Shown here: positions 18,602-28,617 of the stretch, in pieces
How positions within the stretch are numbered: the first letter of the stretch is position 1
Layout: each line of letters starts with the position of its first letter
Assembly (NCBI GenBank): GCA_022749815.1
Contig: JAKIWV010000004.1
Location: forward strand, 62,001-126,000
Source of the DNA: Thermoplasmata archaeon
Lineage (GTDB): Archaea; Thermoplasmatota; Thermoplasmata; Lutacidiplasmatales; UBA184
Reading direction: 5' to 3'
DNA length: 64,000 bases
Program-made: the position numbers and the translations under genes
Notes under the pieces: generated by a model
Seen by the model: the letters and a program-made list of their open reading frames with translations, nothing else
The model's database searches: none
What the model was told of the DNA's origin: nothing

Positions 18602-19669
18602 TTACGGCCGGATACGCTCGAGGGAAAGGAACCGGACCGTTCGAGACCGGTCGTCGCTCACGCCGGCAAGCAGGAACTCCTTTCGGACCCCCTGGGCCAC
18701 TCGGACTCCCCGGGCAATCTCCGACCAGGGGGCCTGGAACATTTCTTCGACAGCGTGCACGAGGTATCGTGCGTGGGCGTGCTCGGGGTTGCGAGGATAG
18801 GCCCGGAAATGAGCACCGTACTTGAACCCGGTCTTGACCACCAACTGCCGATCCCGCAGGGCGCGGTAGACCGACAGCCGTTCCCCAAAGCCCGCCTCGA
18901 GCCTGCGCGCCCGGCGCTCGAGCCGTTCGAGTGACACCGGACGACGGGATCGCGCGTCGCGGAGTTCGAGTACGTCCGTCGATACCAGGTAGACGGCCTC
19001 GAGCAGGCTTAACTCGAGACGGCTTCCGATGCGACTCCCGTACGCCTGTTGGCGACCCAACGACTCCACGCCCGTCGGGTCGAACACCAGGACGCGGTCT
19101 TCTCCGAGCATGGCCGGGATCGGCCGGGCGCTGCCCAAGGGAGGCAATGCCCCGGTCGGGTTGGGTCGCCGGATCCGATAGTACGTGAGATCGGATTCCT
19201 CATCGACAACGCCGACGAGCAGCTGCTTCTTCGTCGACTGGGCCTTGTCGGCCAGGGCTTGGATCCGATGGAGGTCGAATGGTTCGCGCTCGGAGACGGT
19301 GTCCACCCAGAACCGGGCCGGGGTCTTCTGCAAGACCCCGCCGCGGGGGAGCACCGAGAACGCGACCGGCGCGGGGCCGGCCCGCACGACGTACCCTCGC
19401 TGCCGGAGGTCGCGGTACACGAGATATCGGATCCCGAAGCCCGGCTCGGCTCGGAGAGCCCGCCGGAAGAGGTCGGCCCAGTCGATGGAACGCCCCCGCT
19501 CGGCCCGAACCTCGAGACGGCCCATCTCGAGGAGGTACAGGGATTCCGTCCGGTCGAGCTGTAGGCCGTCCGACCCGACGGTTCCGAAGAACCCTCTCCC
19601 ATACACTGCGCCGGCTTCCGACGGGTCCTCGATGTGCACGGTGGCATCGTCCCGGACCGCGCCGGTCAC
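18602..19669 (-). CDS. endA: tRNA-splicing endonuclease (two-repeat, fused form)
   Basis: Two EndA-like repeats: GFGIRYLVYRDLRQRGYVVRAG and LSVYRALRDRQLVVKTGFKYGAHFRAYPRNPEHAHARYLVHAV...GVRKEFLLAGV. Confidence 0.9.
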   Translation of the reverse strand: MTGAVRDDATVHIEDPSEAGAVYGRGFFGTVGSDGLQLDRTESLYLLEMGRLEVRAERGRSIDWADLFRRALRAEPGFGIRYLVYRDLRQRGYVVRAGPAPVAFSVLPRGGVLQKTPARFWVDTVSEREPFDLHRIQALADKAQSTKKQLLVGVVDEESDLTYYRIRRPNPTGALPPLGSARPIPAMLGEDRVLVFDPTGVESLGRQQAYGSRIGSRLELSLLEAVYLVSTDVLELRDARSRRPVSLERLERRARRLEAGFGERLSVYRALRDRQLVVKTGFKYGAHFRAYPRNPEHAHARYLVHAVEEMFQAPWSEIARGVRVAQGVRKEFLLAGVSDDRSRTVRFLSLERIRP

Positions 19670-20214
19670 ACGCTGGCTCCCGGGATCTCGGCGAGCCTCA
19701 CGAGCGGCTCGAGGGCGACGCCTTCGCTTTGGAGACGTTCGATCGCCCCCATTCCGCGGTCGACGACCACCAGAGCCCGGGTCACCACGCCGCCCGCCGA
19801 ACGGATGATTCGGACCGATTCCATGGCGGAACCCCCCGTCGAGCTCGTGTCCTCGATCAGGAGGACGCGCGCGCCGGTCGGGATCTCTCCCTCGAACCGC
19901 TGCCGAGTCCCGTGGTCTCGGGCGCCTTTCCGGATCACGACGAACGGGCGTTGGGTCTTCAACGCCGTCGCCACGACGAGCGGCACGGCTCCGAGCTCCA
20001 TGCCGGCCAGTCGTTCCGCATCCCCTACTCGCCGTGCCAGAGCGTCGGCCATCGCCATCAACCGAGTCGGATCTGTCCAGGCTCGCTTGACGTCGATGTA
20101 CACGTTCGAAGTCTGCCCGGAAGTGAGCGTGAACTGTCCGAACCGAACCGAGCCGGACGAGAGGAGGAGGTCGATAATCTGTCGTCGCTCCTCCAGCGGG
20201 GTTTCCTTCGACAT
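19666..20214 (-). CDS. pyrE: orotate phosphoribosyltransferase
   Basis: LLLSSGSVRFGQFTLTSGQTSNVYIDVKRA, VLLIEDTSSTGGSAMESV; start at ATG 20214 inside longer ORF. Confidence 0.9.
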   Translation of the reverse strand: MSKETPLEERRQIIDLLLSSGSVRFGQFTLTSGQTSNVYIDVKRAWTDPTRLMAMADALARRVGDAERLAGMELGAVPLVVATALKTQRPFVVIRKGARDHGTRQRFEGEIPTGARVLLIEDTSSTGGSAMESVRIIRSAGGVVTRALVVVDRGMGAIERLQSEGVALEPLVRLAEIPGASV

Positions 20215-20218
20215 CGCC

Positions 20219-20794
20219 TCACCAGGGTACTTTCTTCGTTCCGATGCGGAAACCGATCCAGTTGAACCCGAAATGGAGGACGACCGTGAGCAGGAGGACC
20301 CATAAGAGTGCCTCCACGGAGAGGAATGTCGGCACGAAGATGGCGGGGTAGAGCACGAGTCCCAAGCCAATGGGCACGAGCACGAACGGAAACTGATCGA
20401 GGCCGAGAACCCGCTCCCCACTGGTGTACCCTAGCCGCCGCTTGAGGAAGGAGCCGATCGCGTCGCCCGCGAGGGCTCCCCCGGTGAGTAGAAAAGCCAC
20501 CGGAATCGCCGCGGCGACCGTGGAGCCGTAGTGGGGGACGAGCTGAAGGTTGGGCGGCGCGATGAGGATTAGCCAGGCCTGAAGCAGAGCGATCGGCAAG
20601 GCGGCGAAAGTACCGAAGAGGAAGCCCGACCAGGTTTTCGAGCCGCCGAGAATCCTGCGGCCATCGGACCAGTTACGGCCGAGGTCCATCGAAGGCCCCC
20701 GACCCTTGGGGAGTGTCGCGAGGGCGTTGGCGGCATAGACGGGGGTCAAGACCCACAGCACTTGGATGAGAACCCCGAGATGTGGGTCGACCAC
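20219..20794 (-). CDS. carS: CDP-archaeol synthase
   Basis: YAANALATLPKGRGPSMDLGRNWSDGRRILGGSKTWSGFLFGT, GDAIGSFLKRRLGYTSGERVLGLDQFPFV. Confidence 0.9.
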   Translation of the reverse strand: MVDPHLGVLIQVLWVLTPVYAANALATLPKGRGPSMDLGRNWSDGRRILGGSKTWSGFLFGTFAALPIALLQAWLILIAPPNLQLVPHYGSTVAAAIPVAFLLTGGALAGDAIGSFLKRRLGYTSGERVLGLDQFPFVLVPIGLGLVLYPAIFVPTFLSVEALLWVLLLTVVLHFGFNWIGFRIGTKKVPW

Positions 20795-20808
20795 GCGTCC
20801 CGGGCCTC

Positions 20809-22443
20809 CTAAGGTTCCGCGATGAACCGGCGAATTGTCTCGGTCACGCGGGCGACGCCGATCGGGTCCAGGTTCTCCTCCGCCTCGTGGATATGCGAGG
20901 TCCGGCCCATGAGGCCAAACACGAGGGCGGGAAGCGGTTCGCCTCGAGGCGTGCGGAGACCGAGAAGGCTGCTGGCGTCGGTGCCCCCGTACTCACCGAA
21001 TATTCCGGGAACTCCGAAGACGGACGCAAGGATCCGTTCCATCTTCAGCAGGGCAGGATGGTCGGATCGGAGGGCGTAGCCACCTCGGCCCCGGTCCGGG
21101 GGAGCGTCCACTCGTGCCTCCCGATCGTGGGTCGAACTCCAGCTGCGCGCGTAATCGAGGGCGGCCTGAACGCCCACGTCCATGGGCATTTCGGGGATGA
21201 GCCGCAGGTCGACCCCAAATGTTGCCGCGAGCGGAGAAACCGAATCGAGCAACCCCGACCGTAGTGCGCGATCGAGCAGCTGTAGTGTCGCCGGCACCGG
21301 ATTATGCCCTCGATGAGGATAACCGGCGTGAGCACTCGTTCCTACCACCGACAGCGCCAGCGAACCGGCCGGAACCGTCAGAGCCGTGGCTCTTGCCGTC
21401 TCGAGGCGAAAAGGTGGGGGGAGGAGGAGCGCAAGGTCCCCGGATAACCGGGAAAGCTGGGGGGCCGCCCCGTGGACGACGAGAGTCACGCTCTGTGCGA
21501 TCTGATTCGTTGCGTCGGTCTCGGCGTGGATCGCCCCGACGCGCGACCGGCCGGCCGGGCCGTCCAGTTCGCCCGTCGCGTCAAACTTCGTCACAGTGGC
21601 TCGGCCGGTGATCGTGGGTGCCGGCGCGCCATGGTCGGGCCAGTCGGGAGATGGGTAGATCGACGTCCACGCCTCCGCGAGCGACTGGAGCGCCACGAGG
21701 CTCTCGCCGAAGGCCACCACGCGGGGAAGCTCAACGGGGCGTGCGAAGGTGCCATCCAAGAACAACACCCCCGAGGAGCCGGCGGTGGCGTGGGGGTCTC
21801 CATCGGGGATGAGCGCCACTTCGCCAGCGAGGAGGCGTTCAGGGTCGGTCAAAGCCAGCCGCTCGTCGTGCGCCTTGAGCCCGTCGATCCCGCCCGACCC
21901 GCCCGTCTCTTCGTCACAGCAGATCAACAGGCGGATGTTCCGGCGAAGCGATCGGTCGCCCTGGAGCCGTTTCACGGCGATCAGGGAGGGAACGACTCCG
22001 CTCCCCAGGTCATCGGCAGACCCCCGGCCGTAGAAGAGCCCGTCCGACCGGAACGTCAGTTCGTGGGGCGGGGTCTTCCATCGGGCCCGTTGCTCGGCGG
22101 GGACCGGAACCACGTCGTAGTGGGACATGATCAGAATGCGCTCGGGGGCTCCGACATCCAGGTCAACAATGACGTTGGGACGAGGTATCCCGTGGAGTCC
22201 TTCAACGCCGGGGAGGTCGGTCAGGGGGTCGAAGATTCGTGCGCGGAGGCCCCACTTGGTCGCCACGCTCACGAGGTAGCGCGCCGCAGCGACGTAGTGG
22301 GGTTTCTCCCACCGTTCGTGCGCCGGGTCTTCGAGATTGGTCGTGGCGAGACCCACCAGGTCTCGAAGGAGCGGATACGCTTCCGCATCTCCGAGCGCTT
22401 CCTTCGCGGCGAGGGGAGGTTCCGGGGGATGGGCGTTCGGCAT
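20809..22443 (-). CDS. M20 family metallopeptidase
   Basis: ILIMSHYDVVPVP, FYGRGSADDLGSGVVPSLIAV, CCDEETGGSGG, AGYPHRGHNP. Confidence 0.85.
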   Translation of the reverse strand: MPNAHPPEPPLAAKEALGDAEAYPLLRDLVGLATTNLEDPAHERWEKPHYVAAARYLVSVATKWGLRARIFDPLTDLPGVEGLHGIPRPNVIVDLDVGAPERILIMSHYDVVPVPAEQRARWKTPPHELTFRSDGLFYGRGSADDLGSGVVPSLIAVKRLQGDRSLRRNIRLLICCDEETGGSGGIDGLKAHDERLALTDPERLLAGEVALIPDGDPHATAGSSGVLFLDGTFARPVELPRVVAFGESLVALQSLAEAWTSIYPSPDWPDHGAPAPTITGRATVTKFDATGELDGPAGRSRVGAIHAETDATNQIAQSVTLVVHGAAPQLSRLSGDLALLLPPPFRLETARATALTVPAGSLALSVVGTSAHAGYPHRGHNPVPATLQLLDRALRSGLLDSVSPLAATFGVDLRLIPEMPMDVGVQAALDYARSWSSTHDREARVDAPPDRGRGGYALRSDHPALLKMERILASVFGVPGIFGEYGGTDASSLLGLRTPRGEPLPALVFGLMGRTSHIHEAEENLDPIGVARVTETIRRFIAEP

Positions 22444-22457
22444 CGGGCGGGCTCACC

Positions 22458-24287
22458 CTACCGGAGCGCGGCCAGTACTACCGTGGAACTCGCAATGAGC
22501 AGGAGGAACGTCATGAGAAAGGCATTGGAGAACATCGAGAGCGTGTCACCGAGGGAGGTCAAAAGCCGAGCGGTCCAATCCGGACCCAGGACCGCCACAT
22601 CCGCCACCTCGCGGGTTCCTACCCTCACTTCGACGGTTTCGAGATTCCCCAACGCGTCACGCACCACCCCCACGACCGCGTCGCGGAGGAGCGCGAACGG
22701 AATGCGTTCACCGATCGGGTTCACGCCTCCATCGACCTCGTGGACCACGTGATTGTCGGTCGTCATGACCTCGGCGTCATCGACCACGCCACCGAGGGCC
22801 TGCATCAGTCGGTCGCGCAGACCCTGGAGCAGGTTGTTTCCATCGAGGAGAACGTAGGCAGTCGTCCGGCCGGCCGTCTCGACAACGAGGGCCCGAACAC
22901 CGCTGGGCCCAATGCCATCCCGCGCGACGGAAAAACCGCTGCGGAGGGCGACTCCCACTCGGACCGTACCGGGCGCGGCTTGGGCGCGGGCCGCGGTCAC
23001 TGCCTGACGGACATCCTCGGCGAACCGCAGCGCACGGGGAGAGCCATAAGTCAGATCTCCCTCGTCCTCCTTGTAGGAGTTATGCGCATCGATCAAAGCG
23101 AGTTCAGGCCCGTGGGATTTTCGGTTTTCGTCCACAAGTCGATCCGCGATAGCGTAGGCGATATCGTCCGTCGGTTCGGGCGCCTGAGTGGCCACGACCA
23201 GCACGGTGTCGCCCAGGACCTGAGCCCGCGCCCAACTGCCGGGGGTGGGGGAGACCAACGGGCTGGTCAAGTGGCTCGCGGCGGGCGGAAGGTCGCGCAA
23301 CATCGACGCCGCAGCGTCGCCGATTCGGCGGACCTCCGCGGCAGTGGGGACATCAAGATCGTGGTTGCACGGAGTGTGGGGGACGAGAACTAGGCCGGCA
23401 TTCGGGCCGAGCATTTCTTCAAACTTCTGGGGGAGATTGCTGGCTCCGAGGGCCGCAAACGGTCCCGGGTGGATCGCCGGCAGGGCGAGCGTCGCTTTGG
23501 TACCGCGGGCCGTCCGGAACTGGATTCCCGTCACGCGGACATTTGCCTCGACCGCGAACCCCGCGAAGAACTTCTCCAGGATCTCGGTGGCGGCCGGATC
23601 CCGGCTGCCGACGTGTTCAATGAGCGGCCGAATGAACGAGACCCCCGACGCGGCGAATTCTCGACGAAGTGGCCGGTCCGCGGCCCTCAGTAAGAGCGCA
23701 GCGCACAGGAACCCGAACAGGAGGAACAGTGTGCCGGCGAGCACCCAGACCGCCGGTGGCGGATAGAGTAGGAAAATGCCGAGCACGGCGAGGAGGGGCT
23801 GGAGGAGGGACGCGGGCAGAGAGGCTCCGTGCTTCGGGAGGGATACCCCGAAGAGCGTCATGTGACGGAACCACAGAATGGGGCCCAGCACGAACAGCAG
23901 AATCAAGGGAATGCTGACGGGCAGCGTTCCCACCGCGAGGCCGACCCCGCGCCATATTAGTAGTATCGGGACTGGAAGCGCCACCCCCATCAGGCCGAGC
24001 AACGCATTCCGGTGCCAGGGGAAGTGACCCCCTAGGGCCTTCGCAACCGGCGTGGTCAAAAGAACGCCGAGTAACCCAGGCAGAAGGAAGACCAACACCC
24101 AGCCGGAAGTGAACCGGAGCAGGGAGGCGCCCGGAAACCAAGTGAGTACTGCGTCGAGCAGAGAAACAACGGCGAGCGCCACCAACGTCCATCTCGTGCT
24201 GGGGGCACGGAAGAAAAACCGGGAGTAGAGCCGGTTCTGTCGGTCCTCCGCCGCCGAATGCGTCGGAGCGGTCGAATCATTCGCCAC
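22458..24287 (-). CDS. DUF2070-like archaeal membrane protein
   Basis: N-terminal multi-TM region followed by soluble part with AIHPGPFAALGASNLP, VLVPHTPCNHDLDVP, LIDAHNSY, TTDNHVVHEVDGGVNPIGE. Confidence 0.75.
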   Translation of the reverse strand: MANDSTAPTHSAAEDRQNRLYSRFFFRAPSTRWTLVALAVVSLLDAVLTWFPGASLLRFTSGWVLVFLLPGLLGVLLTTPVAKALGGHFPWHRNALLGLMGVALPVPILLIWRGVGLAVGTLPVSIPLILLFVLGPILWFRHMTLFGVSLPKHGASLPASLLQPLLAVLGIFLLYPPPAVWVLAGTLFLLFGFLCAALLLRAADRPLRREFAASGVSFIRPLIEHVGSRDPAATEILEKFFAGFAVEANVRVTGIQFRTARGTKATLALPAIHPGPFAALGASNLPQKFEEMLGPNAGLVLVPHTPCNHDLDVPTAAEVRRIGDAAASMLRDLPPAASHLTSPLVSPTPGSWARAQVLGDTVLVVATQAPEPTDDIAYAIADRLVDENRKSHGPELALIDAHNSYKEDEGDLTYGSPRALRFAEDVRQAVTAARAQAAPGTVRVGVALRSGFSVARDGIGPSGVRALVVETAGRTTAYVLLDGNNLLQGLRDRLMQALGGVVDDAEVMTTDNHVVHEVDGGVNPIGERIPFALLRDAVVGVVRDALGNLETVEVRVGTREVADVAVLGPDWTARLLTSLGDTLSMFSNAFLMTFLLLIASSTVVLAALR

Positions 24288-25026
24288 GCGCTCGTCGCAC
24301 CTCCTCGAGGATGCCTTCGAAGGCCGGACCGATTCCTTGCTCCTCGGTCACGGTTCCGGTCACCAGTATTTGAGCGCCGGAGTTGAGGAGGTTTCGCGCG
24401 TCCTCGGCCGAACGAATGCCGCCGCCGACGATCAATGGAACGTGAAGGACTGTTCGTACGGCGCGGACCATCTCCGGCGGAACGGGGGACGGCGCCCCGG
24501 AGCCGGCTTCAAGGTAGACGAGTTGCATTCCGAGGAACTCCGCAGCGAGCGCGTACGACTGTGCCTGACCGAGGTTGTTGCGGGGGACGGGGTCGGCTTC
24601 ACCCACTTCTCCTACCCGCATGCCGGGGGCAACGATGATGTAGCCGAGGGCGAGCGGTTCAAGTCCGATTCGCTGAATCTCGAGAGCCGAGCGCGCCTGC
24701 ATCCGAATGACGCGGTCGACGCTGCGCGAATTGAGCAGGCTCATGAAGTAGATCGCATCCGCGGCGGCGGTTACCGAGGCCGGGCTCTCCGGAAAGATGA
24801 TCGTTGGGACGTGGACCGCGGCCTTCACGGCTCGGGCCGTGTCGGCCATCCGCACGGAGGAGATTCCTGTCGAGCCCCCGAGCATGATGGCGTCCGACCC
24901 CGATGCGACGGCGGCCGTCGCGACCTTCGCAGCATCGGCCCCCCCGGACTTGTCGGGGTCGATGAGGGTCATGTGCAGGGGACCTTTCCGGATCTTGTCG
25001 GTGAGATACTGCAAGACCCGGCCCAT
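24277..25026 (-). CDS. (S)-3-O-geranylgeranylglyceryl phosphate synthase
   Basis: HMTLIDPDKS, GSDAIMLGGSTGIS, LVYLEAGSGAPSPVP, LIVGGGIRSAEDA. Confidence 0.92.
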   Translation of the reverse strand: MGRVLQYLTDKIRKGPLHMTLIDPDKSGGADAAKVATAAVASGSDAIMLGGSTGISSVRMADTARAVKAAVHVPTIIFPESPASVTAAADAIYFMSLLNSRSVDRVIRMQARSALEIQRIGLEPLALGYIIVAPGMRVGEVGEADPVPRNNLGQAQSYALAAEFLGMQLVYLEAGSGAPSPVPPEMVRAVRTVLHVPLIVGGGIRSAEDARNLLNSGAQILVTGTVTEEQGIGPAFEGILEEVRRARGE

Positions 25027-25034
25027 CGTACCCT

Positions 25035-25883
25035 CTAACGGAATGCCACGGCAAGGAACGCCACCAACGCCACCGCCATGGCCGCTTTGCTCAGGGTCTG
25101 TTCGAGGTGGAGTCGAGAAGGGAGCCAGACGACCGACACCACGAACAGCGCATCCGCCACGAGGACCAGACCCGTGTACATAACGCCCGCGACGGTACCG
25201 ATTCGAAGCAACACGAGGAGGGGGAGCACGCTGAGCCCCAGGGCCGTCGCGACCGATCCCCGCGCGACGGCACTCGCGGTCGCCATCCCCCGGACTCGAG
25301 GGAGCGTGCGGCGGTTTACATCGCCGATGAGGTCTTCCATATCCTTGATCACCTCTCGACTTAGGGTCGCGAAGAGCGCCATCAGCGCGAAGGGAGCGAC
25401 GGCGAGGGGCATCCCCGACGCGGCCCCTCCATAGAGAAAGACCAGGCCGGTCAAGGATGCGACGAGCAGGTTGCCCCCGAAACCTGCCGACTTTAATCGG
25501 AATTCATACGATAGTAAGGTGCCGAGCGCCGCGGCGAGGAGCACTCCGACGAGAGGGCGCACCAGGACGACGGGTACGGACACTGCCACCGCCCCGATTA
25601 GGAGGCCGGCGGCAGTCCAGCGGGCGACGGCCAGAGATATCGTTCCGGTCACGAGCGGGCGGTCTGGATGGTTGATTCGGTCCGATTCCCGGTCGAGGAG
25701 GTCGTTGATGACATTGCCCCCGGCCGTCACGAAGGCCGTCGACGTTGCGGCGAGGAGGAGCAAGACCCAGAGGGACCACGGGATTTGCACGCCCGCGCCA
25801 CGGGCCGCGAGACCGCCGACGATCGTCCCGGCAAAGGAGACGAGGGTGTTTCCCAGTCGAACGAGCTGCATGACGGCCCGCAC
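25035..25883 (-). CDS. UbiA-family digeranylgeranylglyceryl phosphate synthase
   Basis: NVINDLLDRESDRINHPDRPLVTGTIS, EVIKDMEDLIGDVNRRTLP; adjacent to GGGPS gene. Confidence 0.88.
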   Translation of the reverse strand: MRAVMQLVRLGNTLVSFAGTIVGGLAARGAGVQIPWSLWVLLLLAATSTAFVTAGGNVINDLLDRESDRINHPDRPLVTGTISLAVARWTAAGLLIGAVAVSVPVVLVRPLVGVLLAAALGTLLSYEFRLKSAGFGGNLLVASLTGLVFLYGGAASGMPLAVAPFALMALFATLSREVIKDMEDLIGDVNRRTLPRVRGMATASAVARGSVATALGLSVLPLLVLLRIGTVAGVMYTGLVLVADALFVVSVVWLPSRLHLEQTLSKAAMAVALVAFLAVAFR

Positions 25884-25923
25884 GGGAGTCGGTGGGGGCC
25901 TCCGGGCTTAACCATTTTCATGC

Positions 25924-25945
25924 ACTGACGGAGAACGGCGTCAGT
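25924..25945. promoter_or_regulatory. inverted repeat ACTGACG-gagaacgg-CGTCAGT just upstream of TATA (GTTATAAGG)
   Basis: Perfect 7-bp arms, 8-nt spacer; TATA at ~25951-25957, GTG start 25981 at leaderless spacing. Confidence 0.4.
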
Positions 25946-25980
25946 CGAGCGTTATAAGGGGGGTCTACTCCCCCGAGGCC

Positions 25981-27300
25981 GTGCCGGCGTCCGTCGGATT
26001 CCCTGGCTCGCTCCAACGCGTTCGGCTCCGAAACGGCCTCGACGTGATTCTGGCCGTGGACCGGCGGAGCCCGACCGTGAGTGTATGGGTCTGGTACCGG
26101 GTCGGCTCGGTCAACGAGCATCCGGGTATCACGGGGGTGAGCCATTGGGTCGAGCACATGATGTTCCAGGGGTCCCCGCACTTCCGGAAGGGGGAGATCG
26201 ACCGGGCGATCTTCTCAGTCGGTGGCACCTCGAACGCCTTCACTGACAACGACTTCACTGCTTATTTCGCGACGGTTCCGAAAGAGCACTTCGAGATACC
26301 CCTCCGCATCGAACTCGATCGGATGGTGGGGGCCCGCCTGGACGCCGGGGACTCCGACCGAGAGCGTGACGTGATCCTATCGGAGCGCGAGGGGAACGAG
26401 AACCGGCCGGAGTTCCGGGTCGAGGAGGAGCTCCACGCCCTCGCCTTCCGCCGCCATCCGTACGGTTGGGATCCGCTCGGAACTGTGGGCGATATGGCAC
26501 GGATGCCCACCTCGGCGGTGGCCGACTACTACCATCGGTACTACGGTCCCCGGAACGCGCTTCTCGTGGTCGCCGGCGGATTCGAGCCCCGATCTACCCT
26601 GGGGTGGATCCGTAATCGTTTCGGACGTGTTCGCCGCGTCGGGTCTCCCACTCTCGTGGATGCGAAGGAGCCCGCGATCCGTGGGCCGCGGAGGAGTCAG
26701 CTCGCGGGGCCGGGCTCCACCCCCATCGTGGTGATCGGTTGGCCGGCCCCAGCCTTTAGCGACCCGAAGGCGGCCACGGCCTTGCTCCTTGACCAGGTCC
26801 TCGGTGGGGAAACGAGCCTCTTCTCCCCTCAACCATTCTGGTCCCGCTCCTCCGAGCACCCCAACGCCCGGCTGTACCGCATCCTGGTCCGCACCGGGCT
26901 AGCCGTGCGTGCGTCGAGCGACTACCGTCCAAGGCGATACCCCGGCCTGTTCACTCTCCATGCCCAAGCCTCTCCCCGGATTCTGATCGAACGGGTCGAG
27001 GAGGCCCTCCAAGAGGAGATTCGTCGTCTTCGCCGGGAGGGGCCCTCCTCTTCGGAGTGGGCCGACGCGCGGGCGATCATCGCTCGCGGAGCCCGGCTTG
27101 CCTATGAGGGGAGCACACGGGCGGGCTTCCGGCTTGGATTCTTCGGCGCCAACGGAGCGCTCGCCCGGGAGCGAGTACTGCTCCAGCAAGTGTTGCGCGT
27201 CAGTCGAGCGGAAGCCCGAAAAGAGGCGAGGCGACTGTTTTCCGTCGAGTCGAGCGTCACCGTCCGCTACGAGCCCGAGGGGAGCCCCGTTCTTGGGTGA
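25981..27300 (+). CDS. M16 family peptidase (catalytic type)
   Basis: GVSHWVEHMMFQGSPHF (HxxEH), E further downstream (REGNENRPE); GTG start. Confidence 0.88.
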   Translation: MPASVGFPGSLQRVRLRNGLDVILAVDRRSPTVSVWVWYRVGSVNEHPGITGVSHWVEHMMFQGSPHFRKGEIDRAIFSVGGTSNAFTDNDFTAYFATVPKEHFEIPLRIELDRMVGARLDAGDSDRERDVILSEREGNENRPEFRVEEELHALAFRRHPYGWDPLGTVGDMARMPTSAVADYYHRYYGPRNALLVVAGGFEPRSTLGWIRNRFGRVRRVGSPTLVDAKEPAIRGPRRSQLAGPGSTPIVVIGWPAPAFSDPKAATALLLDQVLGGETSLFSPQPFWSRSSEHPNARLYRILVRTGLAVRASSDYRPRRYPGLFTLHAQASPRILIERVEEALQEEIRRLRREGPSSSEWADARAIIARGARLAYEGSTRAGFRLGFFGANGALARERVLLQQVLRVSRAEARKEARRLFSVESSVTVRYEPEGSPVLG

Positions 27301-27319
27301 ACGAAGCGACCCGCTCCGG

Positions 27320-28561
27320 ATGGAGCGAAGGACTCTCGAAAGCGGGCTCGAGCTCGTTCTGCAGCCACCCCCCGCCTCAGCTCGGAGCTTCTCGATCTCC
27401 TACGTGGCTCCGGCCGGTTGGGGTTACGAGCCTAGAGGCGCGGAGGGTCTCGCGACGGTCGCCGCGAGGATGCTCGTCGGCATGCCGGGTCGCAGGTCGA
27501 GGGAGGAGCTGGCCCGGATGCTGGACCGTCTTGGAGCGTCGCTGACGAGTGCGGTGGCCCCCGAATCGGCCGAGGTGACGGCGTGGGGACCCGAGGAGGC
27601 GTGGGGGTCGCTTGTCGAGGTCTTTGCCGACGCCGTGTTCCGTCCCCGCTTCGAAAGGGACGAGCTCACTCGGGTGCTGCGCAAGCTGCGGGAACGACAG
27701 CTTCGGCAGCAGGTACAGCCCGACCTTCGCGCGGAGCGCGAATTGCTTTCGACATTGTACCCGCCCGGACATCCGTATCGATCCACGGGCGTGGGGACCC
27801 CGCGTTCCGCCTCCCGGATCTCTCCTGAAGCCCTCCGCCGATTCCACCGGAGCCACTACCCGGCGCGTAGCAGCGTGCTGGTCGTAACAGCGCGGGGGCC
27901 GATGGAGCCGCTCGTGCATTCATTGGAACGCCGGTTCCCGTCCCACGAACTCTGCGGTGATCCCGAGGTCCCCTCCCTCCTCGGACGAGCCCGCACGCCC
28001 CGTCGCGTGAACATCCCCCTCCCAGGTCAGAGCCAGGTAGCCGTGCGCATCGGCGCGCCCTCTGTGCCTAGGGGCGACCCCCATTATCCGGAACTCTTCC
28101 TCGCGAACCAGGTCCTCGGGGGGCGCCCACTCTTGTCCCGCCTTTTCCAGAGGATCCGGGAACAACACGGGCTCGCCTACCATGCGTCCAGCGAGCTGGA
28201 GGCGATGCGGTGGGGAGGCTACTGGGAGGCCTCTGCCGGGACCGATCCGGCTACGCGGGACCGTGTCGTACGGCTCATGTTGGAGGAAATTGGCCGATTG
28301 GCCGGCGAAACGGTCCCCCCCGGCGAGCTCGGTCGCATCCGGGAGAGCTCCCTGGGCTCGTTGCCTCTCGAGCTCGAGACGACGGCATCGGCGCACGAAC
28401 TGGCAGTCGACGTCGCCTACCACCGGCTTCCCGTGGATTTCTACCGGACGTGGCCGGACCGTCTGCGGAGGATCCGACCACGGGAGCTGCGACGCGCCGC
28501 CGAAGAGGGTTTCTCGTCAGAACACGCCGGCATCGTCACAGCAGGTCCCCCCGAGTCCTGA
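27320..28561 (+). CDS. M16 family peptidase-like protein (non-catalytic partner)
   Basis: M16-like fold sequence (SYVAPAGWGYEPRGAEGLATVAARMLV) without HxxEH; adjacent to catalytic M16; ATG 27320 within longer ORF. Confidence 0.78.
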   Translation: MERRTLESGLELVLQPPPASARSFSISYVAPAGWGYEPRGAEGLATVAARMLVGMPGRRSREELARMLDRLGASLTSAVAPESAEVTAWGPEEAWGSLVEVFADAVFRPRFERDELTRVLRKLRERQLRQQVQPDLRAERELLSTLYPPGHPYRSTGVGTPRSASRISPEALRRFHRSHYPARSSVLVVTARGPMEPLVHSLERRFPSHELCGDPEVPSLLGRARTPRRVNIPLPGQSQVAVRIGAPSVPRGDPHYPELFLANQVLGGRPLLSRLFQRIREQHGLAYHASSELEAMRWGGYWEASAGTDPATRDRVVRLMLEEIGRLAGETVPPGELGRIRESSLGSLPLELETTASAHELAVDVAYHRLPVDFYRTWPDRLRRIRPRELRRAAEEGFSSEHAGIVTAGPPES

Positions 28562-28617
28562 AGGCACTTACCAGTCCTCGAATACGTATATATACTCAAC
28601 ATCCCGTGCCGCTCCAC

